Part shown: positions 18,918 to 28,006 of the stretch, in pieces
Numbering within the stretch: position 1 is the stretch's first letter
Layout: the number at the start of each line of letters is the position of its first letter
Source of the DNA: Agrobacterium leguminum
GTDB lineage: Bacteria > Pseudomonadota > Alphaproteobacteria > Rhizobiales > Rhizobiaceae
NCBI RefSeq assembly: GCF_015704895.1
Contig: NZ_JADQWB010000001.1
Coordinates: 248,001-312,000, forward strand
Reading direction: 5' to 3'
DNA: 64,000 nt
Made by a program: the position numbers and the translations under genes
The notes under the pieces: generated by a model
Told to the model about the DNA's origin: nothing
The model's input: only the letters and a program-made list of their open reading frames with translations
Databases searched by the model: none

Positions 18918-19186
18918 GACGTGTTTCCCCGATATGACGCGCATTTCTATACTGGCGGATGGGCCTTGGAATATTGCAAATAATCCATGGCTCCCATAAG
19001 CCGCGTTGATGAATGGGAAGTTGAGGGCAGGGAGAAGGAGGCATATCCAAGTCACCGCCCGGAGATGAGGAGAAACACCCCCTTTACTTCCGCAGGGCCG
19101 CATTGTTCCAGGGAACAAGCCAATATGCCTCAAAGGGAGCGCCATCATCTCGATGACGCCCCTAGCGAAAAAAGGCGGGTTGCCAA

Positions 19187-19909
19187 TTAATGGTAACGGC
19201 GGATCAGTCCAACCAGCTTGCCCTGGATTTTCACCCGGTCCGGTCCGAAAATGCGGGTCTCATAGGCGGGATTGGCCGCTTCCAGAGCGATGGAGGCTCC
19301 CTTGCGGCGGAAACGCTTCAGGGTCGCTTCTTCATCATCCACCAGTGCTACGACGATATCGCCCGGATTGGCCGTATTGCCGTTACGGATGATGACGGTA
19401 TCGCCATCAAAAATGCCGGCCTCGATCATCGAGTCGCCCTTGACCTCAAGAGCGTAATGTTCGCCCGAACCGAGCATGTCTACCGGCACAGCCACATCAT
19501 GGGTGTTGTTCTGGATGGCGGAAATCGGCACACCGGCGGCGATGCGGCCCATGACCGGCACGGTGACGGCGCCGCTGAGATCATTGGCGGGCGCCTTGGG
19601 GGCCGGGGCCGGATCCGGCGTCTTCGGCTTGCCAAGGCTGCCTTCAATGACGCTCGGCGAGAAGCCGCGCTGCGGCCTTGCACCCGGCGCATAGGCCTCA
19701 GGCAATTTGATCACTTCCAGCGCCCGCGCCCTGTTAGGTAGCCGGCGAATGAAGCCGCGCTCCTCGAGTGCGGTGATCAGCCGGTGGATGCCGGATTTGG
19801 AGGCAAGATCGAGTGCGTCCTTCATTTCATCGAAGGAGGGCGGCACGCCGGACTCTTTCATTCTTTCATGAATGAAGAGAAGCAATTCCTGCTGTTTGCG
19901 CGTGAGCAT
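19187..19909 (-). CDS. lexA: LexA repressor (SOS master regulator)
   Basis: DNA-damage response repressor that self-cleaves when activated RecA is present. The 240-residue length is typical of the alphaproteobacterial form. An N-terminal winged helix (about 1-65) is followed by a long Pro/Ala-rich linker (about 75-112) and the S24-type peptidase domain. The cleavage site is Ala125-Gly126 in GRIAAGVPI. The catalytic dyad is Ser160 in KGDSMIEAG and Lys198 in EEATLKRF. The upstream operator shows autoregulation. Confidence 0.97.
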   Translation of the reverse strand: MLTRKQQELLLFIHERMKESGVPPSFDEMKDALDLASKSGIHRLITALEERGFIRRLPNRARALEVIKLPEAYAPGARPQRGFSPSVIEGSLGKPKTPDPAPAPKAPANDLSGAVTVPVMGRIAAGVPISAIQNNTHDVAVPVDMLGSGEHYALEVKGDSMIEAGIFDGDTVIIRNGNTANPGDIVVALVDDEEATLKRFRRKGASIALEAANPAYETRIFGPDRVKIQGKLVGLIRRYH

Positions 19910-19957
19910 GAGGAAAACACCCTTGAGAATCGTCGTTGAAGTCGCGAAACAAATACA

Positions 19958-19987
19958 GAACGAACACTATATGTTCCATATGTGTTC
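19958..19987 (-). promoter_or_regulatory. Composite LexA operator (SOS boxes)
   Basis: On the + strand the order is GAAC(19958)-GAAC(19962)-N7-GTTC(19973)-N7-GTTC(19984). The last two give the direct repeat GTTC-N7-GTTC, the established alphaproteobacterial LexA site. The middle pair, GAAC-N7-GTTC, is an inverted version sharing a half site. The block lies 49-78 bases upstream of the lexA start codon on the minus strand, where an autorepression operator belongs. Confidence 0.85.
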
Positions 19988-20094
19988 CGCAATCCCCTAA
20001 AATTTCGTGAAGGGTGCATCGCAGATCGTGATTTGATCGTCGAAACCATGAACAAAGCAGATTGAACGATGTAAGCGGCACATCTTGAATACTA

Positions 20095-20128
20095 AAACCA
20101 CCGACCGGGGAGACCCGGCCGGTGGTTT
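20095..20128 (-). terminator. Terminator of the TRAP transporter operon
   Basis: A 15-base stem, AAACCACCGACCGGG (20095-20109) against CCCGGCCGGTGGTTT (20114-20128), with a 4-base loop. The single imperfect pair is a G-T wobble in the minus-strand RNA, and that RNA ends in TTTT, so it fits termination after the dctM-like gene. It also insulates the lexA region. Confidence 0.75.
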
Positions 20129-20157
20129 CTGGCTGCCGATTTGCTACGCGCCGAACG

Positions 20158-21417
20158 TCAGTAGATCGTGAGCGCAGGAATGAAGCTGACCGCGATAAGG
20201 AGCAGCATCGCCATGGTGAAGAACGGCCACAATTCCCTCGTCGTCGCGCCGAGCGGCGCTCTGGCGATGGAGGACGAGATGAAGAGTGTGGTGCCGATGG
20301 GCGGTGTATAGAGCCCGATACCGAGATTGATCACCATCATCATGCCGAGCTGCACCCGGTCGAGCCCGATCATGTCAGCGAGCGGCACGAAGATCGGTCC
20401 GAGCAGCAGGATCGACGGCGGCAGATCGAGCGGCATGCCGATGATCAGCATCAGGATGTTCATCATGAGAATGATCAGGATCGGGTTGGAGATATTCTCG
20501 GCCACCCAAGTGGCGAAATGCTGGGGCGCCTGGTCGAAGGTAAGCACCCAGCCCACCGCCGCACTGCCCATGATGACCAGCATGACGACGCCGGTTGCAG
20601 AGCCTGCCTCGACGAAATTGTCGCAGAAACGCTTCCACGTCAGATCGCGGTAGAAGAAGATGCTGAGCACGAGCGAATAAACGACGGAAAGAACAGCCAC
20701 TTCGGTCGGCGTCGCAAAGCCGAAGCGCAGGCCGAGGATGATGAGGATCGGCAGGAGGATCGCCGGCAGGCTGCGGAATGCAAGCATCGCCAGATCGCGC
20801 TTGCGGATGCTTTCGTCACGCACCGCATAGCCCCGCCGCACGGCAATGGCCCAGCAGACGAAGATGAAGCCGACGGCCATGAGCAGGCCCGGCAGAATGC
20901 CGGCGATGAACAGATTGGCGATGCTGACGCCGCTGACCAGCGAATAGAGGATCATCGGGATCGACGGCGGAATGAGCACGTCGATGACGGCCGAGGTGGC
21001 ATTGTTGGCCGCACAGAGGGGAGCGGGGTAGCCCTGGCGCTTCTGCCATGGAATGAGCACCGAACCGAGCGCGCTCGCATTGGCGACCGCCGAGCCGGAA
21101 ACGCCGCCGAACACGACCGACGAAATGACGGTGGTGGAAAGCGGGCCGCCGCGCCAGCGCTGCATGGCCTTGGAGGCGAGTTCGAGAAGCTGGGTTCCAA
21201 GTTTGCCGCCGAGCATTAGCGTTCCCGCGAGCATGAAGAACGGCAGCGCCAGCATCGGGAAAGACTGCGTCTGGTCGTAAACCTGCTGCGCCACGATCGA
21301 AAGCGGCACATAACCGTTCCACAGCACGGCGACGCCGGCAGAGATGATCAGCGCATAGCCGACCGGAACCGCAATCATCATGAGAATACAAAATGCGATG
21401 ATCATCACGATGGTCAT
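20158..21417 (-). CDS. dctM: TRAP transporter large permease (DctM family)
   Basis: Inner-membrane subunit that couples sodium gradient to solute uptake. The 419 residues include about 12 hydrophobic segments and typical DctM stretches such as FPMLALPFFMLAGTLM, GGVSGSAVANASALGS and PPIGTTLFI. It overlaps the small permease gene by 4 bases and is the last gene of the minus-strand arm. The gene symbol denotes the family, not a dicarboxylate substrate. Confidence 0.93.
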   Translation of the reverse strand: MTIVMIIAFCILMMIAVPVGYALIISAGVAVLWNGYVPLSIVAQQVYDQTQSFPMLALPFFMLAGTLMLGGKLGTQLLELASKAMQRWRGGPLSTTVISSVVFGGVSGSAVANASALGSVLIPWQKRQGYPAPLCAANNATSAVIDVLIPPSIPMILYSLVSGVSIANLFIAGILPGLLMAVGFIFVCWAIAVRRGYAVRDESIRKRDLAMLAFRSLPAILLPILIILGLRFGFATPTEVAVLSVVYSLVLSIFFYRDLTWKRFCDNFVEAGSATGVVMLVIMGSAAVGWVLTFDQAPQHFATWVAENISNPILIILMMNILMLIIGMPLDLPPSILLLGPIFVPLADMIGLDRVQLGMMMVINLGIGLYTPPIGTTLFISSSIARAPLGATTRELWPFFTMAMLLLIAVSFIPALTIY

Positions 21418-21947
21418 AGCGGCATCTCCTCGGTTGCACCGTGCGGGCGGGCATGCCAGCCGCCGGAGAGAATGCGCAGGCTCGCGGTTGCGGTCGTGAC
21501 CGAGACCAGCGCCGCGCCGAAGGCGATGGAATAATATCCGATGCTGTTGGGCAGCTGCAGCACAGGGCTGATTTCCGCGCCGGCGATCTCGGCGACGACA
21601 AGCGCCTGCTGCGCGAGAATGACGAAGCTTGCGACCGTCACGAGATTGGCGAACAGCAGAACCGCCACCTTGCCGCGTTCGTCGAATTTGTCATAAATCC
21701 ATTCAACCGCCATGTGCGCGCCGCTCTGCGCGGCAAGGGTAATGCCGGCGACGATGAACCATGGAAACAGCATGGTCGGCAATTCTTCCGCAAAATCCAG
21801 CCCGCCGGATGTCGATAGATAACGGACGATGACGTTTGCGGTCATGATGAGCGTGAGCAGAATGCCGGTTGCCACGATGATGATGCGGCAGAGGATGGCG
21901 ATGAAACTGTCAACGCGATTGGCGGCGGACAAGGCTCCTTCGAGCAT
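21414..21947 (-). CDS. dctQ: TRAP transporter small permease (DctQ family)
   Basis: The 177 residues with four predicted membrane helices include the EELPTMLFPWFIVAGITLAA segment region common to DctQ proteins. It pairs with the large permease, and the two genes share a 4-base overlap. The 120-base gap to the binding-protein gene contains a GC-rich hairpin. Confidence 0.9.
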   Translation of the reverse strand: MLEGALSAANRVDSFIAILCRIIIVATGILLTLIMTANVIVRYLSTSGGLDFAEELPTMLFPWFIVAGITLAAQSGAHMAVEWIYDKFDERGKVAVLLFANLVTVASFVILAQQALVVAEIAGAEISPVLQLPNSIGYYSIAFGAALVSVTTATASLRILSGGWHARPHGATEEMPL

Positions 21948-22032
21948 TGGCGCATCTCCTGAAAACTGAAACCGTATGAATGTCGGCGTGAGCGAGGCTC
22001 CCGCCGATCCTGTCGGTGGACATGAAGGTGAG

Positions 22033-22057
22033 GCCGGGCGGCATGAACCGGCCCGGC
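22033..22057 (-). other. Stem-loop between TRAP binding protein and permease genes
   Basis: GCCGGGC (22033-22039) and GCCCGGC (22051-22057) form a 7-base-pair stem just after the binding-protein stop codon. It has no T-tract on the minus strand. It may protect the binding-protein mRNA or lower permease expression. Confidence 0.4.
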
Positions 22058-22067
22058 ATCCTGATCG

Positions 22068-23075
22068 TCAGCCCTTGGCGGCCTTTTCCAGCTCGGCGAC
22101 GAAATCGCCGAAGGGCTTCTGCTTCCATGTCTCCAGCACCTGCGCGGTGGCCTTCGCGAAAGCGGCGTGGTCGATGTCTTCCACCACCTTGATGGCGGCA
22201 TTGGCCTTGAAGGCGGCCAGAGACGCGCTTGCCTTTTCAGCCGAGAGTTTGCGCTGAAGCGCGCCTGCCTCCTTCGCAGCCGCCTTGACCGCCTCGAAAT
22301 CCTTGCCCAGCCGCCCCTCGGCGAATTTGGACATCAGGAACGGGGTAGACTCCCATTTATGGGCGGTGAGGCTGATATGCTTGTTGACCTCGTAAAGCTT
22401 GGAGCTTTCGATATTCACCAGCGGATTTTCCTGCCCGTCGACGACGCCCTGCTGAAGCGCGATGTAGAGTTCGCCAAACGCGATCTGAACCGTCGCCGCA
22501 TCGAGCGCCTTGAAAATATCCATGGTCATCGGGTCGGCGGGGGTACGGATTTTCAGGCCCGCGACGTCCTGCGGCTTGGTGATGGCGTGTTTGGAGTTGG
22601 AGACATGGCGGATGCCGTTGTCCCACCAGTCGAGCGGCACGATGCCGACCTTCTGGAAGCGCGCATCGAGCGATGCGCCGACATCGCCCTCGAGCACCTT
22701 GATCGCCTGATCGGCGTTGCTGAACAGGAAGGGCAGGCCGAGTGCCGCAAGTTCAGGAACAACGCTCGAAACTGGACCCTGGCTGTTGGCGGTGAAATCC
22801 AGCGCCCCGGTGCGCAGGCTGGTCAGCATGGCGGCGTCGCTGCCAAGCGTTTCCGAACCGGCGACATTGATCGCCACGCGGCCTTCGGTTTTCTGGGCAA
22901 CGAGTTCCGCGAATTTCGCGGCCGCGAGCGTACGCGGATTGCCCGGCGCAGCCCCGTGGCCGAGCGTCAACGTTGTGGCGGCCCGGGCGTTGCGGGCCGT
23001 CGTCAGAATGGCCGGCGCCGCCAGTGCCAGTCCGGTACCGGTCAGGAACATACGCCTGTTGATGGAAATACTCAT
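22068..23075 (-). CDS. dctP: TRAP transporter periplasmic binding protein (DctP family)
   Basis: Captures the substrate for the TRAP permease. I chose ATG 23075 (335 residues) because GGAGGAG lies 4 bases upstream. The leader has a twin-arginine pattern (NRRMFLTG) and ends at ARA-AT near residue 33, so Tat export is possible. The DctP motif GLKIRTPADPM carries the Arg that in characterised relatives binds a substrate carboxylate. FGELYIALQQGVVDGQENPL is another family hallmark region. That Arg argues for a sugar acid or other carboxylate rather than a neutral polyol, but this is inference. Confidence 0.92.
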   Translation of the reverse strand: MSISINRRMFLTGTGLALAAPAILTTARNARAATTLTLGHGAAPGNPRTLAAAKFAELVAQKTEGRVAINVAGSETLGSDAAMLTSLRTGALDFTANSQGPVSSVVPELAALGLPFLFSNADQAIKVLEGDVGASLDARFQKVGIVPLDWWDNGIRHVSNSKHAITKPQDVAGLKIRTPADPMTMDIFKALDAATVQIAFGELYIALQQGVVDGQENPLVNIESSKLYEVNKHISLTAHKWESTPFLMSKFAEGRLGKDFEAVKAAAKEAGALQRKLSAEKASASLAAFKANAAIKVVEDIDHAAFAKATAQVLETWKQKPFGDFVAELEKAAKG

Positions 23076-23196
23076 TTTTCTCCTCCCTGGATTTAAATAC
23101 CCTCGGCGTTGTCCGAACACGCGGATAACGCGCTCCACTCCCTTGAAACCGCCGGCTCCCTCCGGCTGATTCCGCACCATGTTTCAGCTTCAGCCT

Positions 23197-24228
23197 TTAG
23201 ACCGAACCGCGCGGTACTTCAAAACTTTCATTCTCCAGCCACGCCCTTGCGCGCGCCACGATCATCGCCGTCGAGATGCCGTAGCGGTCATGCAGGGTGG
23301 GCAACGCACCCGCATCCAGAAAAGCATCGGGCAGGGCGATCTGCCGCAGGCGCGGCGCACGGCCGCTTTTCATCAGCGCCATTGCCACGGCCTCTCCAAG
23401 CCCGCCGATTTCGCTGTGGTTTTCCGCCACGATGACCAGACGATCAGCCCGGTCCACTTCCGCGAAGATCGAGGCGGTATCGAGCGGCTTGATGGTGGGG
23501 GAATGCAGCACGGCACAGCCGACGCCCTCCTTTTCAAGCAGGGCAGCCGCTTCGAGAACCCGCATCGTCAATATGCCGGACGATATGAAAAGGACCTGCG
23601 CACCATCGCGGATAAGCTTCGCCTTGCCGAGTTCGAACCGATAGCCATATTCTTCGAGCACCACCGGCACCTGGCCGCGCAGCAGGCGCATATAAACGGG
23701 GCCGTTATAATCCGTAATCGCCGGCACAGCGCCTTCTATGTCGGTCGCATCGCAGGGATCTACGATGGTCATGTTCGGCAGCGCGCGAAAAATCGCCAGA
23801 TCGTCGGTTGCCTGATGGCTGGGGCCGTAACCCGTCGTCAGGCCGGGCAGGGCGCAGACGATCTTCACCGGCAGGTTTTCCTCGGCAATCGCCATCGCGA
23901 TGAAATCATAGGCGCGGCGGGCGGCAAAGACCGCATAGGTGGTCGCGAAGGGTACGAAACCTTCGCGCGCCAGACCGGCGGCGGTGCTCATCAAAAGCTG
24001 CTCGGCCATGCCCATCTGATAAAAGCGCTCGGGAAAGGCTTTGGCGAAAATATGCAGGTCGGTATATTTGCCGAGATCGGCGGTGAGGCCGACAATATTC
24101 TCGCGTTCCTTCGCCAGCTGAACAAGAGCGTGACCGAAGGGAGCAGGCCGTGTCGGCTGGCCTTCGGCGGCGATGGAGGCGATCATCGCCGATGTGGTGA
24201 GGCGCTTCTGGGGGGCTGCTGCACTCAT
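23197..24228 (-). CDS. Transketolase, C-terminal subunit
   Basis: The 343 residues hold the pyrimidine-binding and C-terminal domains of a split transketolase. GMAEQLLMSTAAGLA contains the Glu that activates thiamine diphosphate, and GYGPSHQATDDLA is typical of the half-size enzymes. It overlaps the N-terminal subunit gene by 4 bases, so the two halves form one enzyme. In this setting it could move a two-carbon unit onto or from erythrose 4-phosphate, or act on the imported sugar itself. Substrates are not shown by sequence. Confidence 0.88.
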   Translation of the reverse strand: MSAAAPQKRLTTSAMIASIAAEGQPTRPAPFGHALVQLAKERENIVGLTADLGKYTDLHIFAKAFPERFYQMGMAEQLLMSTAAGLAREGFVPFATTYAVFAARRAYDFIAMAIAEENLPVKIVCALPGLTTGYGPSHQATDDLAIFRALPNMTIVDPCDATDIEGAVPAITDYNGPVYMRLLRGQVPVVLEEYGYRFELGKAKLIRDGAQVLFISSGILTMRVLEAAALLEKEGVGCAVLHSPTIKPLDTASIFAEVDRADRLVIVAENHSEIGGLGEAVAMALMKSGRAPRLRQIALPDAFLDAGALPTLHDRYGISTAMIVARARAWLENESFEVPRGSV

Positions 24229-25097
24229 TGCGGCCGTCCTTCCTCAAGAGCGTCGAGCGCCAGTTTCCATTCATGCGCTTCCACGCGAATGAAATGGGTG
24301 ATTTCACGGTTTTCGAGAAAGGGCACGCCGCGGCCCATCCGGGTATCGAAAATGATGGCGCGCGGCCTGTCATCGGCAAGTGACATGGCGATATCGAAGG
24401 CCTCGCGAACCTTGTCGATATCGTTGCCGTCCACGCGCTGCACGTGCCAGCCGAAGGCCGCGAATTTGGCGTCCACAGGTTCGGAGGACAGCGTCTCGCG
24501 GGAAGGGCCGTCCGCCTGCTGATTGTTGAAATCCACGAGATTGATGAGATTGCCGAGCCTGTGATGGGATGCGCCCATGGCGGCCTCCCAGGTCGAACCT
24601 TCGCCTAACTCGCCATCCGACATCAGGTTGATGATGAATCGGTCGGAATTCTTGCGCTTGAGGCCGAGAGCCATGCCCACCGCAATGCCAAGCCCATGGC
24701 CGAGCGATCCGCCGGTGATTTCCATGCCCGGCGTATAGGAGGCCATGCCGGACATGGGCAGGCGCGACCCGTCGCAGCCATAGGTCTCCAGCTCGTCTTC
24801 CGGTATGACGCCCGCCTCGATGAGCGCTGCGTAAAGCGCAATCGCATAATGGCCGATGGAGAGCAGAAACCGGTCGCGGCCTTCCCAGTGCGGATCGTCC
24901 GCCCGGTAACGCATGGTGTGAAACCAGGCCACCGCCAGAACATCGGCAATGCCGAGCGCCTGGCCGACATAACCCTGTCCCTGCACCTCACCCATCAAAA
25001 GGGCGTTGCGCCGGATGCGCCAGGCGCGTTCCGCCAGCGATACATTCGCCAGCGCCGCTTCCTTCGTTGCATCTGCGTGCCGATATCCCTGAGCCAT
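24225..25097 (-). CDS. Transketolase, N-terminal subunit
   Basis: The 290 residues form the pyrophosphate-binding domain for thiamine diphosphate. The metal-binding motif reads SDGELGEGSTWEAAM followed 20-odd residues later by VDFNNQQADGP. GHYAIALYAAL and GSLGHGLGIAVGMALG are the usual substrate- and cofactor-binding stretches. The first position of the normal GDG motif is Ser here, with DG retained. It has a strong ribosome site (GGAGGAGG) just before the ATG. Confidence 0.88.
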   Translation of the reverse strand: MAQGYRHADATKEAALANVSLAERAWRIRRNALLMGEVQGQGYVGQALGIADVLAVAWFHTMRYRADDPHWEGRDRFLLSIGHYAIALYAALIEAGVIPEDELETYGCDGSRLPMSGMASYTPGMEITGGSLGHGLGIAVGMALGLKRKNSDRFIINLMSDGELGEGSTWEAAMGASHHRLGNLINLVDFNNQQADGPSRETLSSEPVDAKFAAFGWHVQRVDGNDIDKVREAFDIAMSLADDRPRAIIFDTRMGRGVPFLENREITHFIRVEAHEWKLALDALEEGRPQ

Positions 25098-25117
25098 GGT
25101 TTCCTCCTCCCGGTCAG

Positions 25118-25146
25118 AAAAATCGAAGCCGGCTTCCCGGCTTCGA
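25118..25146 (-). terminator. Rho-independent terminator inside the catabolic operon
   Basis: TCGAAGCCGG (25123-25132) and CCGGCTTCGA (25137-25146) form a perfect 10-base-pair stem with a 4-base loop. On the minus strand it is followed at once by five T (complement of 25118-25122). It lies between the SDR stop codon and the transketolase ribosome site, so it would stop or thin out transcription that started at the SDR gene. Confidence 0.8.
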
Positions 25147-25157
25147 ATGGGGCGCTG

Positions 25158-25919
25158 TCAGTGAATGAGCATTCCGCCATTCACGTCGACAACCGCGCCG
25201 GTGACGTAGGACGAGAGATCCGAGGCAAGGAAAAGATAGATATTGGCGACATCGATGGCATCGCCGAGACGGTTGAGCGGAATGCCCTTGAGAATGTCGC
25301 GGCGCATGTCGTCGGTCAGCTTGCCGCCGGTAATGTCGGTCTGGATCAGGCCGGGAGTGACGGAATTGACGCGAATGCCGTCAGGACCGAATTCGCGCGC
25401 CATGGCCTTTGCGAGACCGAGAACGCCTGCCTTGGCCGCCGAATAATGCGGCCCGCCGAAAATGCCGCCGCCACGTTGTGCGGAGACCGACGACATGCAG
25501 GCAATCGAGCCGCCGCCATTGTCGCGCATATTGGGAATGAAGGCCTGACTGAAATTCAGCACACCGGTCATGTTGACATCGACGATGCGCTGCCAGTCTG
25601 CGCCGGTAATGTCGAGCGTCTTCACCGGCTGGGTAATGCCGGCATTATTGATGAGGATATCGATCTTGCCGAAAGCGGCGATGACTTTTTGCGCGGCCGC
25701 CTCGCAGGAGGCGCGGTCCGCCACATTGCCGCCGACGCCGAGATGCTCGCCGCCATCCACTTTCTCAAGCGAGGCCGCGGCTTCGATGCTGCCGGCTTCA
25801 TCCAGATCCACGATGGCGACGCGGGCGCCGTGGCGGGCGAAAAGTTCCGCCGTGGCGCGGCCGATGCCACGCTTGCTGGCGGCGCCTGAAATAACCGCGG
25901 TCTTCCCATTCAACAACAT
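25158..25919 (-). CDS. Short-chain dehydrogenase/reductase
   Basis: NAD(P)-dependent oxidoreductase of the classical SDR type, 253 residues from ATG 25919. The Rossmann nucleotide motif is SGAASKRGIGRATAE, an acidic residue at the end of the second strand (IVDLDEAG) suggests NAD rather than NADP, and LINNAGITQP follows. The catalytic Ser, Tyr and Lys are in SSVSAQRGG and HYSAAKAG. As first gene of the minus-strand arm it probably oxidises the imported polyol or sugar acid. It is divergent from the LysR gene. Confidence 0.9.
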   Translation of the reverse strand: MLLNGKTAVISGAASKRGIGRATAELFARHGARVAIVDLDEAGSIEAAASLEKVDGGEHLGVGGNVADRASCEAAAQKVIAAFGKIDILINNAGITQPVKTLDITGADWQRIVDVNMTGVLNFSQAFIPNMRDNGGGSIACMSSVSAQRGGGIFGGPHYSAAKAGVLGLAKAMAREFGPDGIRVNSVTPGLIQTDITGGKLTDDMRRDILKGIPLNRLGDAIDVANIYLFLASDLSSYVTGAVVDVNGGMLIH

Positions 25920-26088
25920 AAGCAATCCTCCCCAGCCGGGCGGGCCGGCTCCATACGCTTGACGGCGGTGCTCCCGACCTGCCGCCGCATCCAGTCCTGC
26001 GACGAATGCAGCCTCGATATTGCAGATGGGCAGAGGGCGCTTCAAACGCGAAGTTTACATCATCTCATGAATCTGCTTCAGTAATCGA

Positions 26089-26976
26089 ATGTTGAACGGC
26101 ATTTCACTCACCTCCATCCGCGCCTTTGAATCCGCCGCCCGGCTCGGCTCATTCCGGGCCGCTGCCGATGAGCTCAACCTGTCGGCGAGCGCCGTCAGCC
26201 ACGCCATAGTCAAGCTCGAAAGGGTGCTCGGTACGCCGCTTTTCGAGCGCACCACGCGAACCGTGCGCCTGACGGCGGCGGGGCAGACGCTTCTGACACA
26301 TGCATCGAACGCCTTCGAGGAGTTGCGGCAGGGCATCGAGGTGGTGTCCTCCAACCGCTCGCATCTTCTGCGCCTGCATTGCGCGCCCAGCTATGCGGCG
26401 CAGGTATTGTCTCCGCGCCTGCCGCAATTCTTGAACGCCAATCCGGGGATCGAGGTGCGGCTGGCGGCCAGCACCGCCTATGTGCGTTTCGTCGATGGTG
26501 AATTCGATGCCGATATCATCTATGGCGAACCGCAGGGAGACGATCTCATCATCATTCCGCTGGGCAGAGAGCGTGTCACGCCGCTATGCTCGCCGGCGCT
26601 TGCGGACGAGATCAGGACACCCCGGGATTTGAACCGGCAATTGCTTATTCGAAGCGACAACAAACGTCTGCAATGGCCGGACTGGTTCGAGGCCAATGGG
26701 CTGGGCAAGCCGCCCATTCAGGCCATGAGTTTCGACCGCAGTTTTCTGGCGATCGATGCCGCCGCCAATGGCGTCGGCGTGGCGCTGGAATCGACACGGC
26801 TTGCCCATCGCGAGATAAAATCCGGGCGGCTGGTCGCACCCTTGAGCGGCGCGACGCAGGACCTCCACTATGTCGGCCATTATCTCGCTTATCCCAAATC
26901 CGGCAGCCAGCGCAGGCTGGCAAGACGGTTTGCCGACTGGCTGATCGAAGACCTGCAGGATCCTGCATTTGAATAG
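26089..26976 (+). CDS. LysR-family regulator (GcvA-like)
   Basis: The 295 residues consist of an N-terminal winged helix with LGSFRAAADELNLSASAVSH and LFERTTRTVRLTAAG, followed by a type 2 periplasmic-binding-fold effector domain. The N-terminal pattern resembles the GcvA subgroup. It is divergent from the SDR-transketolase-TRAP arm, and the 169-base space between them would hold the operator, as is usual for LysR activators. It may also control the plus-strand DhaK arm downstream. Confidence 0.9.
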   Translation: MLNGISLTSIRAFESAARLGSFRAAADELNLSASAVSHAIVKLERVLGTPLFERTTRTVRLTAAGQTLLTHASNAFEELRQGIEVVSSNRSHLLRLHCAPSYAAQVLSPRLPQFLNANPGIEVRLAASTAYVRFVDGEFDADIIYGEPQGDDLIIIPLGRERVTPLCSPALADEIRTPRDLNRQLLIRSDNKRLQWPDWFEANGLGKPPIQAMSFDRSFLAIDAAANGVGVALESTRLAHREIKSGRLVAPLSGATQDLHYVGHYLAYPKSGSQRRLARRFADWLIEDLQDPAFE

Positions 26977-26991
26977 GAATGCGGTTGTTAC

Positions 26992-27006
26992 GTGAATTGA
27001 ATTCAC
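26992..27006. promoter_or_regulatory. Perfect palindrome upstream of the DhaK arm
   Basis: GTGAATT-G-AATTCAC has perfect 7-base arms around a single centre base. It starts 15 bases after the LysR stop and lies about 120 bases before the TIM-barrel start codon, a plausible operator site. The binding protein is unknown. Confidence 0.4.
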
Positions 27007-27127
27007 TGGCGCGTTAATTTTTTCCGCTTGCTCACGAGCGGACCTCTCCGTCATTTTCCGGTCGGAATAATGAGGTTGCAGCGTGATCGGCATCGTCCCT
27101 TCGGCTGCGGCTCAAGGGGAGGATTGC

Positions 27128-28003
27128 ATGAAAGATCGCATCATATCGGCGTCCGGCGCGCCATATGACGGCTATGGGCGCGAGGAGATGCTGGAGAGCA
27201 TCGCCAGGATCGGTTTTCGCCATGTGGAGCCAGCCTTTATCGTCGGTTACACCGAACCATTCGACGAAAGCGCGTTCCTGCCGGCTGAAATGGCCTCATG
27301 GCGCCGCTCGCTGAGCGATGCCGGGCTCGGTTGCCATGCCATGTCGTCGCATATCGATCTTGGACTGGACGATTCCGTAGAAATTTTCACCGGTAGAATG
27401 GCTTTTGCGGCGGGAATCGGCGCGAAGGTAATCGCCACCAATGCATCGGCTCGACAGCGCGAAGACCGGTTCCTGCGCAATATCGAGGTGCTTCTGCGCC
27501 GTGCCGAGGCCTTCGGCATCGTGATCGGGCTGGAAAATCCCGGCGATGGCAGCGACAACCTTTTCAACATCGCGCAGGAGGGCGTCGCGCTCACGCGTCG
27601 TTTCGGTTCCCCATGGCTGGGGCTGAATTATGACGCTGCCAACACCGCGTCCCATCGTCCGCAACTCAAAAATTTTGCCGATGACGCGGTGGCGGCGCTG
27701 CCCGCCTCGGTTCACGCCCATATCAAGGATGTGAAACGCACACCGGAAGGCTGGTTTTTCGTGCCGGTGGGCGAGGGCAATATCGATTGCCGCAAGTTGC
27801 TCGGTGAGATTGCCAAAAAGCCGGAGATGCCGATCAGCATCGAGTTTCCAGCGCGCCTTCACCGTCGCGCGGATGCCCAGCCGGTAAGGCGTATCAGCCC
27901 CGCATCGCTTCGGGAAATAGAGCAGGCGCTGACGGTTTCGCTTGACGCGGTCAAAAGAGGATTGGCCGGGGGCGGAGCCGAAAGCTCGGCCGCTGTCGCC
28001 TGA
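27128..28003 (+). CDS. Sugar phosphate isomerase/epimerase-like TIM-barrel protein
   Basis: Member of the xylose isomerase-like TIM-barrel (AP endonuclease 2) superfamily, 291 residues from ATG 27128, which has GGGGAGGA upstream. Metal-ligand positions can be read as GLENPGD (Glu), LNYDAANT (Asp), HAHIKDV (His) and ISIEFP (Glu), the standard divalent-metal quartet. Relatives act as ketose epimerases, as the tetrulose-phosphate isomerases of erythritol-type pathways, or as decarboxylases of oxo-sugar acids. It is the first gene of an arm with DhaK, DhaL and an RpiB homologue. The exact reaction cannot be chosen from sequence alone. Confidence 0.8.
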   Translation: MKDRIISASGAPYDGYGREEMLESIARIGFRHVEPAFIVGYTEPFDESAFLPAEMASWRRSLSDAGLGCHAMSSHIDLGLDDSVEIFTGRMAFAAGIGAKVIATNASARQREDRFLRNIEVLLRRAEAFGIVIGLENPGDGSDNLFNIAQEGVALTRRFGSPWLGLNYDAANTASHRPQLKNFADDAVAALPASVHAHIKDVKRTPEGWFFVPVGEGNIDCRKLLGEIAKKPEMPISIEFPARLHRRADAQPVRRISPASLREIEQALTVSLDAVKRGLAGGGAESSAAVA

Positions 28004-28006
28004 GAG

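Noticed and set aside
23128-23165. GCCGG-N6-CCGGC stem between transketolase and dctP genes as terminator
   Set aside because: Five base pairs and no T-tract on the minus strand.
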